A DNA stretch of 64,000 nucleotides, from assembly GCF_019042245.1 (NCBI RefSeq), contig NZ_JAHQCX010000013.1, forward strand, positions 1 to 64,000, given 5' to 3'. The position numbers and the translations under genes were made by a program. The notes under the pieces were generated by a model that was given only the letters and a program-made list of their open reading frames with translations, had not been told where the DNA came from and did no database searches. The stretch comes from Diplocloster modestus (GTDB lineage: Bacteria; Bacillota; Clostridia; Lachnospirales; Lachnospiraceae). This document shows positions 52,380 to 60,183 of the stretch, in pieces (position 1 is the first letter of the stretch; every line of letters begins with the position of its first letter).

Positions 52380-52408
52380 TTGCAAATATAGCTTGAATTT
52401 GTTATGAT
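52380..52408 (+). promoter_or_regulatory. Promoter of the DUF4867-like gene
   Basis: TTGCAA and TATGAT separated by 17 bp, about 80 bp before the gene. Confidence 0.6.
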
Positions 52409-52451
52409 GAACTTAATGTTTTATCTATTGTAGATTCAATTTACCCATGTC

Positions 52452-52466
52452 ATTTAAAATACTTAA
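52452..52466 (-). promoter_or_regulatory. Operator motif, site 3
   Basis: On the minus strand TTAAGTATTTTAAAT matches the shared motif. It lies downstream of the rightward promoter and 21 bp before the start codon of the DUF4867-like gene. Confidence 0.5.
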
Positions 52467-52486
52467 TTATTTAAAGAAAGGATCCG

Positions 52487-53158
52487 ATGATTATGCGCTT
52501 TGAACAATTAAAAGAAAAAAATCCGGGTATTTCTTTCTATCCGGTTACGGACGCTGCATTTGAACCATACGGCCGTATCATCACAGACTATCCATTGGAA
52601 GAAGTCCTTGCGGTCATGGAAAATAAGGCGGTTCCGGAAAACGGAAATACCTATATCGCATCCGATCCCGACCTGATGAACACAGATTTCGCATCGCTTA
52701 TGACCTCCCATTTTTACGCGGGAATTCCAGCCCAGATTGGCTACTGCAACGGTACGACCGACCGTTTGAACGCATTGGAATACCACAAATGCTCCGAGCT
52801 TGATATCGCAGCCACGGACCTCGTCCTGCTTTTATGCGACGCGCGTCAGATCCGGGGCAATCATCTTTCAGCCGATCAGGTCACAGCTTTTTACGTACCA
52901 TGCGGTACAGCGGTGGAGCTCTACGCCACCACCCTTCACTTTGCCCCCTGCCGGGTAAATCAGGAAGGGTTTAAAAGTATCATTGTCCTGACAGCCGGAA
53001 CCAACGAGCCGCTTCCTTCTCTGCCCGAAGCGCGCACGCCGGAGGACCAACTAATCTGGATGAAAAACAAATGGCTCATTGCCCATCCGGACAGCGTCCC
53101 TGCCTCCAAAGGCGCTTATGTCGGTATCGACGGGGAAAATCTGCAGATCAAATTATAA
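52487..53158 (+). CDS. DUF4867-like cupin-type protein
   Basis: A 223-residue soluble protein that I place tentatively in DUF4867. The cupin-like core includes GTAVELYATTLHFAPCRV and FKSIIVLTAGTNEPLP, near its middle and end. Relatives are often found with sugar-catabolism genes, and a role in sugar isomerisation or binding is plausible but unproven. The gene is divergent from the importer operon with the shared operator motif between them, and the ROK repressor follows on the same strand. An AAAGGA site precedes the ATG. Confidence 0.65.
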   Translation: MIMRFEQLKEKNPGISFYPVTDAAFEPYGRIITDYPLEEVLAVMENKAVPENGNTYIASDPDLMNTDFASLMTSHFYAGIPAQIGYCNGTTDRLNALEYHKCSELDIAATDLVLLLCDARQIRGNHLSADQVTAFYVPCGTAVELYATTLHFAPCRVNQEGFKSIIVLTAGTNEPLPSLPEARTPEDQLIWMKNKWLIAHPDSVPASKGAYVGIDGENLQIKL

Positions 53159-53160
53159 TG

Positions 53161-53315
53161 AAAAAGAGTTTCGCTTGCGAAACTCTCCGCCTGCGGCGGG
53201 CCGCGCAAGCGGCATCTTCTTTTCCACCGCAGTGCGATCCCCGCGGAGCGTTTTTTATTTCATAGGAGCACTTTCCTATGAAATAAAATAAAGTTTCGCT
53301 TGCGAAACTCTTATA
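53161..53315. repeat. Twin palindromes around a third hairpin
   Basis: GAGTTTCGCTTGCGAAACTC is at 53166-53185, and the same core recurs at 53292-53311. Between them lie a GC-rich stretch and another palindrome at 53253-53288 (TTTCATAGGA mirrored by TCCTATGAAA). Placed between the DUF4867-like gene and the ROK gene, these could terminate the first transcript and shape the leader of the second. Confidence 0.8.
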
Positions 53316-53348
53316 AATAAATACATTTCTATGAAGAGGGTATGTACT

Positions 53349-54569
53349 ATGGCGGAAACAAATGGAATTAATATGCTGGATGTCAAGAAAAAGAACCGAG
53401 GTTCGATTCTCCGGCTGATTTATCAAAATGGCAGTATTTCCAGAAAGGAGATCGCCACCGCATTGGGACTTACTCCGGCAGCTATCACACTGATAACCAA
53501 CGACCTGATCGAGGAAGGGCTTTTGGAAGAAAGCAGCTATGAATCCTCTAATGTCGGACGTAAAGGGCGAAAAGAAATCCTATTAGAAATACGCGGCAGA
53601 AAATTCGCGGCAATCGGCGTTTATATCAGCAAACACAAATTCCGCATTATGTGTATGGATCTGAAAAACACGATCCTGTTTGAAGACACTGTGCTAACGG
53701 CAGACTGTTATTACGATTCTGCCAAGATACTCGCAAAGCTCTGCCAAAGTGTCACCAGCCTGTTAGCGGATGATAAGATCTTAGGCGGAAGGACTCTACT
53801 GGGGATTGGTGTTTGCGTAAACGGTATCGTAAAATCCCGTCAGGGGATCAGTGTGAAATCCTACGGAATCTGGGAAGAAAATGTACCGGTGACCGGTTAT
53901 CTGGAAGAAGCCCTGCAAATACCGATTGTACTCACCAACAACATCTGTGCGCTGGCCCATGGCGAAGCATTTTTATCCCGGCGGGAATATCTGGATAATA
54001 TGCTCTTTGTAAAATACGGCCCCGGCGTCGGCGCGGCCAGACTGAATTACCGGCACACCACCCATGATTTCGACTATAAATCCATGGAGCTGGGCCATCT
54101 GATCGTGGAACCCGATGGTCTCGCCTGCATCTGCGGAAATCACGGCTGTCTGGAAACCATAGCCAGCTATACCTCCATAGAGCGTTCTATCTCAGAAGTC
54201 TTTTCCAAAGAAAACACCCCGATCCTCTATGAACTTCTGGATGGGAATCCCGAGAAATTCACAGTCGAAGCGCTTGTGGAAGCTTACGAGCAGAATGACC
54301 CTCCCGTTGTCAAAACCATGGAGAAGGTGATTTATTATCTGTCCCTGGCCATCAAGAACTCGATCTGTATTCTGGATCCCTCCTCCGTCATTTTATACGG
54401 TGAGCTTTTCGAGAGCGCCCGATTCCGCGAAGTGCTGAACCAGAATCTGAAGTCCTTTTCCGTCAATGAACGCGTCTCGTTCAGCCACTTTAACCTGGAG
54501 CTGGAGACGATCGGACCAGCTTATACGATCATTAACCGCTTTTTTGAGTCGGGCGGACATTTGCTTTAA
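53349..54569 (+). CDS. ROK-family transcriptional repressor
   Basis: A 406-residue NagC/XylR-type protein. The N-terminal winged helix (NGSISRKEIATALGLTPAAITLITNDLIEEGLL, described by its ends) leads to a ROK sugar-kinase-like domain with ELGHLIVEP and the zinc motif CICGNHGCLE. It should release its operators on binding a sugar. ROK operators are AT-rich palindromes, which suits the repeated TTAAnnnTTTTAA motif seen upstream of genes at 52110, 52487, 61995, 63216 and 63478. The start at 53349 follows GAGGG at 8 bases; an ATG at 53331 overlaps that site. Confidence 0.93.
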   Translation: MAETNGINMLDVKKKNRGSILRLIYQNGSISRKEIATALGLTPAAITLITNDLIEEGLLEESSYESSNVGRKGRKEILLEIRGRKFAAIGVYISKHKFRIMCMDLKNTILFEDTVLTADCYYDSAKILAKLCQSVTSLLADDKILGGRTLLGIGVCVNGIVKSRQGISVKSYGIWEENVPVTGYLEEALQIPIVLTNNICALAHGEAFLSRREYLDNMLFVKYGPGVGAARLNYRHTTHDFDYKSMELGHLIVEPDGLACICGNHGCLETIASYTSIERSISEVFSKENTPILYELLDGNPEKFTVEALVEAYEQNDPPVVKTMEKVIYYLSLAIKNSICILDPSSVILYGELFESARFREVLNQNLKSFSVNERVSFSHFNLELETIGPAYTIINRFFESGGHLL

Positions 54570-55265
54570 CTTTTGTTGAATATGCAAGGATGGGTACTTA
54601 AGGCTGGGGTTACTATGGGCTGAGTTTACTTTGGGCCGGGAGGAGAGGGAAAGGGCGTATCCGATGGGAAGCCGGCGGCAAATCTCGTGGGGCCAAATCA
54701 CTTCGGCCGGACCTAAGAACGGCTAACTCCGAAGGCAGGAGAACCTCTTATTGGCAGGGCCCGGAACAAACTCGCCAAAGGGCGGCTCGGACAGTGTTCC
54801 AGGCCCTGCGAGGTTCTCCTGCCCTCTGCGTAAGCTGTTCTAAGGCCCGGCCTCAAGTGATTTGGCCCCACGAGATTTGCCGCCGGCTTCCCACCGGATA
54901 CGCCCTTTCTCTCTCCTCCCTGCTTTTCGATAAGCTTTTTTTCATGTTCTTATAGGGTGTGTGATGCTGTATAGGTATGTTCTTATAGGGTGTGGTGCTG
55001 TATAGGTAGGGAGTCAGGCTGTCTGTTGGAATAATTTAATAGAATCCTATTTATTAATCGCTGGAAATAGTGATTTTATATTTCTTTTATAAAATTTTAA
55101 TCTTTATTCTATTGCAATTTATTAAGAAATCTTTCATTATTGATAGATATAAAAGTTTATTTCCTATATTTATTTATTTTCTTATGAGGCAATTCTGCCG
55201 AGTGTTTTCCCTGTTTGAGTTGGAGAATTTTAATTTTAAAGATGCCGAAAAGGAGGTTTTTGTCT
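54570..55265. other. Gene-free region with long hairpin
   Basis: It contains the second family A inverted repeat (54638-54920), a direct repeat of TTCTTATAGGGTGTG at about 54948-54995, and an AT-rich promoter-like stretch before the second Rpn gene. No gene is supported. Confidence 0.7.
54638..54920. repeat. Long inverted repeat, family A copy 2
   Basis: Arms 54638-54703 and 54855-54920 are complementary over 66 bp with two mismatches. The inner part (54692-54866) closely matches 26951-27125, but the outer arm sequence is unlike copy 1, so each copy is self-complementary in its own way. Confidence 0.9.
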
Positions 55266-56192
55266 ATGTCTGATTATGCGGAACCTGTTAAGGCCTATAA
55301 GGACCGTATGTTTATCCATCTGTTTTCTGAACGTAATCGGCTGCTCCAGCTGTATAATGCTGTTTGCGGAACTGATTATGACAACTCGGAAGAGCTTCAG
55401 GTAAATACCCTGGAGAATGTGCTGTACATGAATATGAAAAATGATGTGTCATTTTTGATGTGTCAGGAAGAACTGTCGCTGTATGAGCATCAGAGCACCT
55501 ATAATCCGAATATGCCCCTGCGGGGTCTTCTGTACATAGCCAGGTTGTATGAAAAGCTAACGAAAGGCACAGGATTATATGCGACCAAACAAATACGCCT
55601 GCCTAATCCTCAGTATGTAATATTTTATAATGGCCTGGCAAAAATGCCGCGGGAGTCTGTTTTGAAATTATCGGATGCGTATATAAAGAAGGCAGGGGAA
55701 CCGGAACTGGAATTAAGGGTACGGATGATTAATATTAATTATAATGAGAATCCGGAATTTCTGCAAAAGTGTCCGGCACTTTTGGATTATAGTTATTTCG
55801 TGGAGTTGGTTCGGTCTTATCAGCAGAGTTTTCCATTGCAGGAAGCGATCCGCCGGGCTATAATTAAAAGTAAAGAGGAGAACGTGCTGAAGGATTATCT
55901 GGAGGAACATGGTTCGGAGGTGGAAAATATGCTGATGACGGAATACAGCCGGGAACTGGATATCGAAGTGAACCGGAGTGAGGCGAAAGAGGAAGGGAAG
56001 ATTGAAGGGAAAAAGGAAGGGAAAAGGGAAGCCCTTTTGTTATTACTGGAGGGGGATTCCCTGACAACTCAGCTGGCTGATAAAATCAAGGAGGAAGAGG
56101 ATCCGTCTGTTTTGGACGGCTGGCTGAAGGCGGCGAAGAAAGCATCGTCACTGCGTGAATTTGTGGAGTTGGCCGGATTAAACGATCCTTGA
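55266..56192 (+). CDS. Second Rpn-family PD-(D/E)XK nuclease
   Basis: A 308-residue protein of the transposase_31-type nuclease group: VLYMNMKNDVSF with its Asp, then LSLYEHQSTYNPNMPLRGLLY with the Glu-x-Gln core. After a helical region the C-terminal third holds a KEEGKIEGKKEGKRE charged repeat, comparable to the GIEK repeats of the other Rpn gene. The start at 55266 has AAAGGAGG 9 bases upstream; the frame extends to an upstream ATG at 55215 without a good site. A strong internal start is listed next. Sequence similarity to the first Rpn protein is low, so they are separate subfamilies. Confidence 0.85.
   Translation: MSDYAEPVKAYKDRMFIHLFSERNRLLQLYNAVCGTDYDNSEELQVNTLENVLYMNMKNDVSFLMCQEELSLYEHQSTYNPNMPLRGLLYIARLYEKLTKGTGLYATKQIRLPNPQYVIFYNGLAKMPRESVLKLSDAYIKKAGEPELELRVRMININYNENPEFLQKCPALLDYSYFVELVRSYQQSFPLQEAIRRAIIKSKEENVLKDYLEEHGSEVENMLMTEYSRELDIEVNRSEAKEEGKIEGKKEGKREALLLLLEGDSLTTQLADKIKEEEDPSVLDGWLKAAKKASSLREFVELAGLNDP
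55929..56192 (+). CDS. Possible intragenic short Rpn product
   Basis: In frame with the Rpn gene, GGAGG at 55916-55920 lies 8 bases before an ATG at codon 222. The 87-residue product would contain the charged repeat and tail but no nuclease core, exactly as in the other Rpn gene. Translation is unproven. Confidence 0.5.
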   Translation: MLMTEYSRELDIEVNRSEAKEEGKIEGKKEGKREALLLLLEGDSLTTQLADKIKEEEDPSVLDGWLKAAKKASSLREFVELAGLNDP

Positions 56193-56638
56193 ATATAACA
56201 CGTAGACAGGCTTATTAAGACAAAAGGGACTATAAACAAAACCATTCTTATAATTCATAAGGGCTATCTGGAAATAGAATTTGCATACCGGATGTTGATG
56301 GGTAACTGCAGTCATGTTCCATATTTGGTATGACTTATTTATTTCACGATGGTCCCTTTTATATAGGACTTATTCATTTCACGGTGGTTCCTTTTATATA
56401 GGAATGGGTTCTTTCCGGGAGTTGGGTATAGCCTGATAACCGGAATGCCCGCAAACTTATTTTTAAGCTGTTGCGGGCATTCCGGTTACCAGGCTTTTAC
56501 CTAACTCCCGGTAAGAGCCCAGGAATGCCGATCCTGATCCGGCCTTTGGCGATAAAAAGCCCATGACTGCCAATCCCGAGCCGGCTTTGGCGAGTTTGTT
56601 TCAGGACCTGCGAATAAGAGGTTCTCCCATCTTCGGAG
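56193..56638. other. Gene-free region with hairpins
   Basis: It holds a direct repeat of a GGTYCCTTTTATATAGGA-like segment at about 56349-56402, the inverted repeat at 56406-56520 and a half copy of family A at its right end. There is no gene. Confidence 0.65.
56406..56520. repeat. Long inverted repeat
   Basis: GGGTTCTTTCCGGGAGTTGGGT...AACCGGAATGCCCGCAA is mirrored by TTGCGGGCATTCCGGTT...ACCTAACTCCCGGTAAGAGCCC; the arms are about 48 bp with a few mismatches. It is a probable bidirectional terminator between the converging Rpn and EamA genes. Confidence 0.8.
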
Positions 56639-56645
56639 TTAGCCG
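56567..56645 (-). repeat. Half copy of family A
   Basis: Reads as the reverse complement of 54711-54790 with about ten differences (shared blocks GGCGAGTTTGTT, AATAAGAGGTTCTCC and TTCGGAGTTAGCCG). Only one arm is present. Its right end supplies the stop codon of the EamA gene. Confidence 0.8.
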
Positions 56646-57556
56646 TTTACAGGACAGGCCGCTTTCTTCTTCTGTTCCATCAGGATTCCAAAGGCGCCGG
56701 CCAGCACGACTGTGATTCCCAGAAGCTGCATGGGAGCCAGCTTTTCTTTGAAGAGTACAAAGCAGATCAGGGTGGAGACGATCGGCATCAGGAGAAGGAA
56801 TACTTTTACGATCCAGACGGGGAACCGCCGCAGGTTGTAATAGTAAACGATGTAGACCAGGGTCTGCCCCAGGCCGGCCAGGAGCGCTGCCATTAATGTG
56901 GATTTGTCCTGGACCAGGATTTTGAGTTCTCCGAGACGTCCCATTAGGATGGTCGCGATGGTGAACAGGATCATGGTAACGATGTTGTTGTAGTAGGCTA
57001 CCACGTTGTCGGCTATTGGATTTTTTTTGTCCAGCTGGACGCTCTTTATGACGAATGCGTTGATGGATACAAACAGGGCGCTCAGGATAAAGAAGATGTC
57101 ACCGCGGCCTCCCAGGCTTAAGCTGCCAAAATCTACGTCCATGACCAGGAACACGCCAAAGAGCATCACGAAGGTGTAGGCCCAGTCGAATTTTGTGAAG
57201 CGCTCTTTGTAGATGATGACGGATATCAGGTTTACGAAGATGATATCGCATTTTAACAGGGCGGTGCCGATTCCGGCTGCTGACAGGGACAGGCCTATGA
57301 AGGCGGTCAGGTCCAGAAGAAAGCCGAGACAGCCGATCAGGATGAGCCGGACGATTACACCTTTTGTGTGTAACAGTTGTTTGAGTTCCCCTTTTTTCCA
57401 CATCAGGATGGTTAATAGGATCAGGGTAATAAAGCGGATTACGATTCCTACGGAAAATACGCTCAGTCCCTGTACCGCTTTCTGGCTGGCCACATAGTAG
57501 CTTCCCCAGATGAGGGCCAGCAGCAGTAACGGCAGGGTTTGCTTTGGTTTTATCAT
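56639..57556 (-). CDS. EamA/DMT-family transporter
   Basis: A 305-residue protein with ten predicted membrane helices in two EamA repeats (LALIWGSYYVASQKA near the start, then LLAGLGQTLVYIVYYYNLRRFP in the second half). DMT carriers often export metabolites. In this operon, with transketolase, transaldolases and an alcohol dehydrogenase, it may export the sulfonated end product. It overlaps the transaldolase stop by 4 bp (ATGA). The last codon and stop lie inside a repeat element. Confidence 0.9.
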   Translation of the reverse strand: MIKPKQTLPLLLLALIWGSYYVASQKAVQGLSVFSVGIVIRFITLILLTILMWKKGELKQLLHTKGVIVRLILIGCLGFLLDLTAFIGLSLSAAGIGTALLKCDIIFVNLISVIIYKERFTKFDWAYTFVMLFGVFLVMDVDFGSLSLGGRGDIFFILSALFVSINAFVIKSVQLDKKNPIADNVVAYYNNIVTMILFTIATILMGRLGELKILVQDKSTLMAALLAGLGQTLVYIVYYYNLRRFPVWIVKVFLLLMPIVSTLICFVLFKEKLAPMQLLGITVVLAGAFGILMEQKKKAACPVNG

Positions 57557-58704
57557 AGCTGTCCGCGCTGTTTAAACTGCGCTTCTGCCTGGGCGGACGC
57601 TGCTGACTGGGACTGAACCGGCTCGGGGGCCGGCAGCGGGTATATCATATAGCCCCGGATCAGCCTGCACAGATCATCGTATCCGGCAATGAAGGTGTCA
57701 AGGGTCGCCTGGAATGCTCCGTAGGTCTCGAACTCACAGGGGCGCATTCCATTTTCATGGAAGGCTTTGTGGAACTCCTCCATACGGTTTAGTTCCCTTA
57801 AGTATTCTTCTTTTACCGGCTCATGGATCCGATCTTTTACTTCTACCTGGCAGGCGTTTAAACGTTTATGCCAGGAATAGTTGATCGTCTGGGCCAGATC
57901 CCCTCCGATAAATTCAGACCAGTGGTATTGGTTGCGGTTAGCCGCGGTCAGAAGACGGGTGGTGTAGCCTCTTTCCCTGAATATACGGTATGCTTCTTTC
58001 ATGACAGCGACACCGGCCCATTCCAGCGCTTCCGGTTCTACAACCATTCCTGTCTTCTTTATGTATTCTTTCATCCAGTCGTCGGTCCTTCCGATCATGA
58101 TGGTACAGATCGGCGCCATGTGGTCAACCGGCAGGCCTTCTGCTTTTCTGCGCTCCAGCCCGCGTTCCACGGCTTCGGCCACGCAGACTGCCTGGGCTAC
58201 GGTGAAGGAAACGGTGGCATTGATACTGACACCCTGGTATGTGACTTCTTCCATTGCCGCTATTCCCGCCTCACAGGCCGGCATCTTGATCTGCATGTTC
58301 TCACCCAGGGAATTCAGGTGTAATGCCTGTTTTACCATTTTTGCGGTGTTCCGGTAGTATTTGGCATTGGTCTGGATGGACAATCGGCCTTTTTTTCCGT
58401 GGAACTTATGGAAGACGGGAAGAAGCTTTTGGCTTCTCAAGGCCCCGATTTCATCGATCAGCATCCAGGCGATCTCGTCCTCGTCCGCCTCCTGATTCTC
58501 AGCGATCAACGCGCGGATCCTGGGTTCCCATGTGGCAAGCTCATTTTTGATCACGCTGCCGACAATGATCGGATTACTGGTAGCTCCCACGATTCCCCGT
58601 TCCAGTCCGTAATTCAATTCTTCTTCCCCGCACGAATCCATCCAGATATCCGTATTCGGGAAACGTATAGCCGTTTCGTGTAATTTTCCTAAGTATTCGC
58701 TCAT
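57553..58704 (-). CDS. Transaldolase-family protein (long form)
   Basis: A 383-residue protein. D23 in IWMDSC, the SNP triad in GATSNPIIVG (residues 41-50) and the Schiff-base lysine K140 in MQIKMPACEAG are all in place, followed by NATVSFTVAQA. It is longer than classic TalB (about 316) and has a Pro/Gln/Ala-rich tail. It may transfer a dihydroxyacetone unit from a ketose, possibly a sulfofructose, to an acceptor aldehyde. The next gene is the exporter, overlapping by 4 bp. It is the nearer of two transaldolase-type genes, separated by a repeat. Confidence 0.88.
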   Translation of the reverse strand: MSEYLGKLHETAIRFPNTDIWMDSCGEEELNYGLERGIVGATSNPIIVGSVIKNELATWEPRIRALIAENQEADEDEIAWMLIDEIGALRSQKLLPVFHKFHGKKGRLSIQTNAKYYRNTAKMVKQALHLNSLGENMQIKMPACEAGIAAMEEVTYQGVSINATVSFTVAQAVCVAEAVERGLERRKAEGLPVDHMAPICTIMIGRTDDWMKEYIKKTGMVVEPEALEWAGVAVMKEAYRIFRERGYTTRLLTAANRNQYHWSEFIGGDLAQTINYSWHKRLNACQVEVKDRIHEPVKEEYLRELNRMEEFHKAFHENGMRPCEFETYGAFQATLDTFIAGYDDLCRLIRGYMIYPLPAPEPVQSQSAASAQAEAQFKQRGQL

Positions 58705-58808
58705 CTTTTACCTCGTTTCTGCATGGCTGTACCGTTTCAATTTCTCTAGTGATATTATCACCAGAGCCAGGCCGCACAGCCGCATTTTTTAATATATCTG
58801 GTCATATG

Positions 58809-58963
58809 AGAGGGGACTGTCCCCGGATGTTGATTCGCCTAATCACACATCCAGGGAACAGATTCTTTTTTCCTATAATAGACCGGCATCCGGGGACAGG
58901 CCCCTTTCTCTGCGCAGTTGCCTGCGGTTTCGCTTTACTGCCGAAAGATGCCAGTCCCCTCCC
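58809..58963. repeat. Family B intergenic repeat, copy 2
   Basis: The stem GGGGACTGTCCCCGGATG pairs with CATCCGGGGACAGGCCCC, and is followed by TTACTGCCGAAAGATGCCAG, the same order of elements as at 43215-43350. It may act as a terminator between the two transaldolase genes. Confidence 0.7.
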
Positions 58964-58973
58964 ATAATGGCTG

Positions 58974-59651
58974 TTATTCCTGGACGGTGTTGTCCCAGGC
59001 ATCCCGGAAGATTTCCAGCCCATAGGTAGTAAAGGGATGCTCGAAGCTTGCCTTATAGACATCCAGGCCACAGGTTACGATATCCGCTCCCATCGCCGCA
59101 AAATCTCCGATCTGCCTGCCGTTGCGCACTGCCGCGACGATGATCTCAGTTTGGAAATTGTAGTTTTTATAAACTTCTATTATATTCTGTATGTAGTCCC
59201 CACTGTCGCCGCTGTTTTCTTTCCAGCCCACGAAGGGGGATACGAACTTTGCGTTCAGTTTCCCGGCCGGTATGGCCTGAGACGTGCTGAATACCAGTGT
59301 TACATTCGTTCGGATACCGGATTCTTCCAACTTCTTCGCAGCGATCAGCCCCTGTTCGCAGCAGGGGATTTTAATCACGTAGTTAGGGGAATGGGAGGAT
59401 ACTTCCCTGGCTGCATTTACCATCTCTTCCCATGTTTCCAGATGGGGATTGATCTCGAAGGATACCGGGAACCGGTCTATGCCCTGAAGTCCCTTTTTTT
59501 CGATCCAGGCCGCAATATCCCGCACCACCTTCATAAAAGGCTTTCCGCTCATTTTGATATGCTTCGGGTTGGTGGTCACCCCGTCGATACAATAGTTGTC
59601 ATAGGCGTATTCAATTTCCTCTAATCTGGCACTGTCTAAAAAATATTTCAT
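58974..59651 (-). CDS. Transaldolase-family protein (short, FSA-like)
   Basis: A 225-residue protein of the short transaldolase/fructose-6-phosphate aldolase type: D6 (FLDSA), TTNPKH (26-31), the Schiff-base lysine K94 (YVIKIPCCEQG) and TNVTLVFSTSQA. Many short-type enzymes end near 215-225 residues and form decamers. It could act as a transaldolase or as an aldolase. It is the last gene of the operon that starts with the split transketolase, 43 bp after the RpiB-like gene, with an AAAGGAG site. Confidence 0.9.
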   Translation of the reverse strand: MKYFLDSARLEEIEYAYDNYCIDGVTTNPKHIKMSGKPFMKVVRDIAAWIEKKGLQGIDRFPVSFEINPHLETWEEMVNAAREVSSHSPNYVIKIPCCEQGLIAAKKLEESGIRTNVTLVFSTSQAIPAGKLNAKFVSPFVGWKENSGDSGDYIQNIIEVYKNYNFQTEIIVAAVRNGRQIGDFAAMGADIVTCGLDVYKASFEHPFTTYGLEIFRDAWDNTVQE

Positions 59652-59694
59652 AGCTGCTCCTTTCCCTCTGCTCTATGTTTGTAATCAATTCCGC

Positions 59695-60183
59695 TCACTT
59701 TGCTTTTGCAGTATAGATCTGTTCTTCCAGCGAGAAAACTTCCTCTCTTGCATTTCGGAGGAATTCCTGTCTCCACTCTTCCAGTCCCTGGGTAAATCCG
59801 GTGTCTAAAAATACGTCCGCCATCTCACAGCCCAGTACGTCGGCCGTCACCCAGCCCCCCATGGTCAGTACGTTGGCATCATTTACCGCACGGCACATTC
59901 TGGCCGCGTAGGTGCTTTCACAGACAGCGGCATAGACACCCCTGAATTTGTTGGCCACTACCGCCATTCCCATCCCTGTTCCGCAGATGAGGATGCCTTT
60001 CTCATATTCCTGGTCCTGTATCTTTTTTGCCAGGATGGGTGCCACCTGAAAATAGGGCATCGGCTCATCCATATTTTTTGTCCCGCAGTCTTCCACCTCA
60101 TATCCTGCTTCGGCCAGATGCGCTTTGACCGCCTCTTTTAAAATAAATCCTGATTTGTCTGATCCGATCACAATCTTTTTCAT
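59695..60183 (-). CDS. RpiB-family isomerase with altered substrate site
   Basis: A 162-residue RpiB/LacA-fold protein. The catalytic Cys67 and Thr69 (GILICGTGMGM) and NDANVL are kept. Against E. coli RpiB, the ring-opening His99 is V100, the phosphate-contact residues Arg133 and His134 are L134 and E135 (GGRH becomes QGLE), and His10 is Lys10; Arg137 is retained (R138). The substrate is therefore unlikely to be a cyclic phosphopentose. A sugar that cannot cyclise and carries another acidic group, such as 4-deoxy-4-sulfoerythrose, fits. It overlaps the transketolase stop by 4 bp. Confidence 0.88.
   Translation of the reverse strand: MKKIVIGSDKSGFILKEAVKAHLAEAGYEVEDCGTKNMDEPMPYFQVAPILAKKIQDQEYEKGILICGTGMGMAVVANKFRGVYAAVCESTYAARMCRAVNDANVLTMGGWVTADVLGCEMADVFLDTGFTQGLEEWRQEFLRNAREEVFSLEEQIYTAKAK

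Noticed and set aside
59695..60183. Ordinary ribose-5-phosphate isomerase B
   Set aside because: Several substrate-binding residues and the ring-opening His are replaced, so the standard label was not used.
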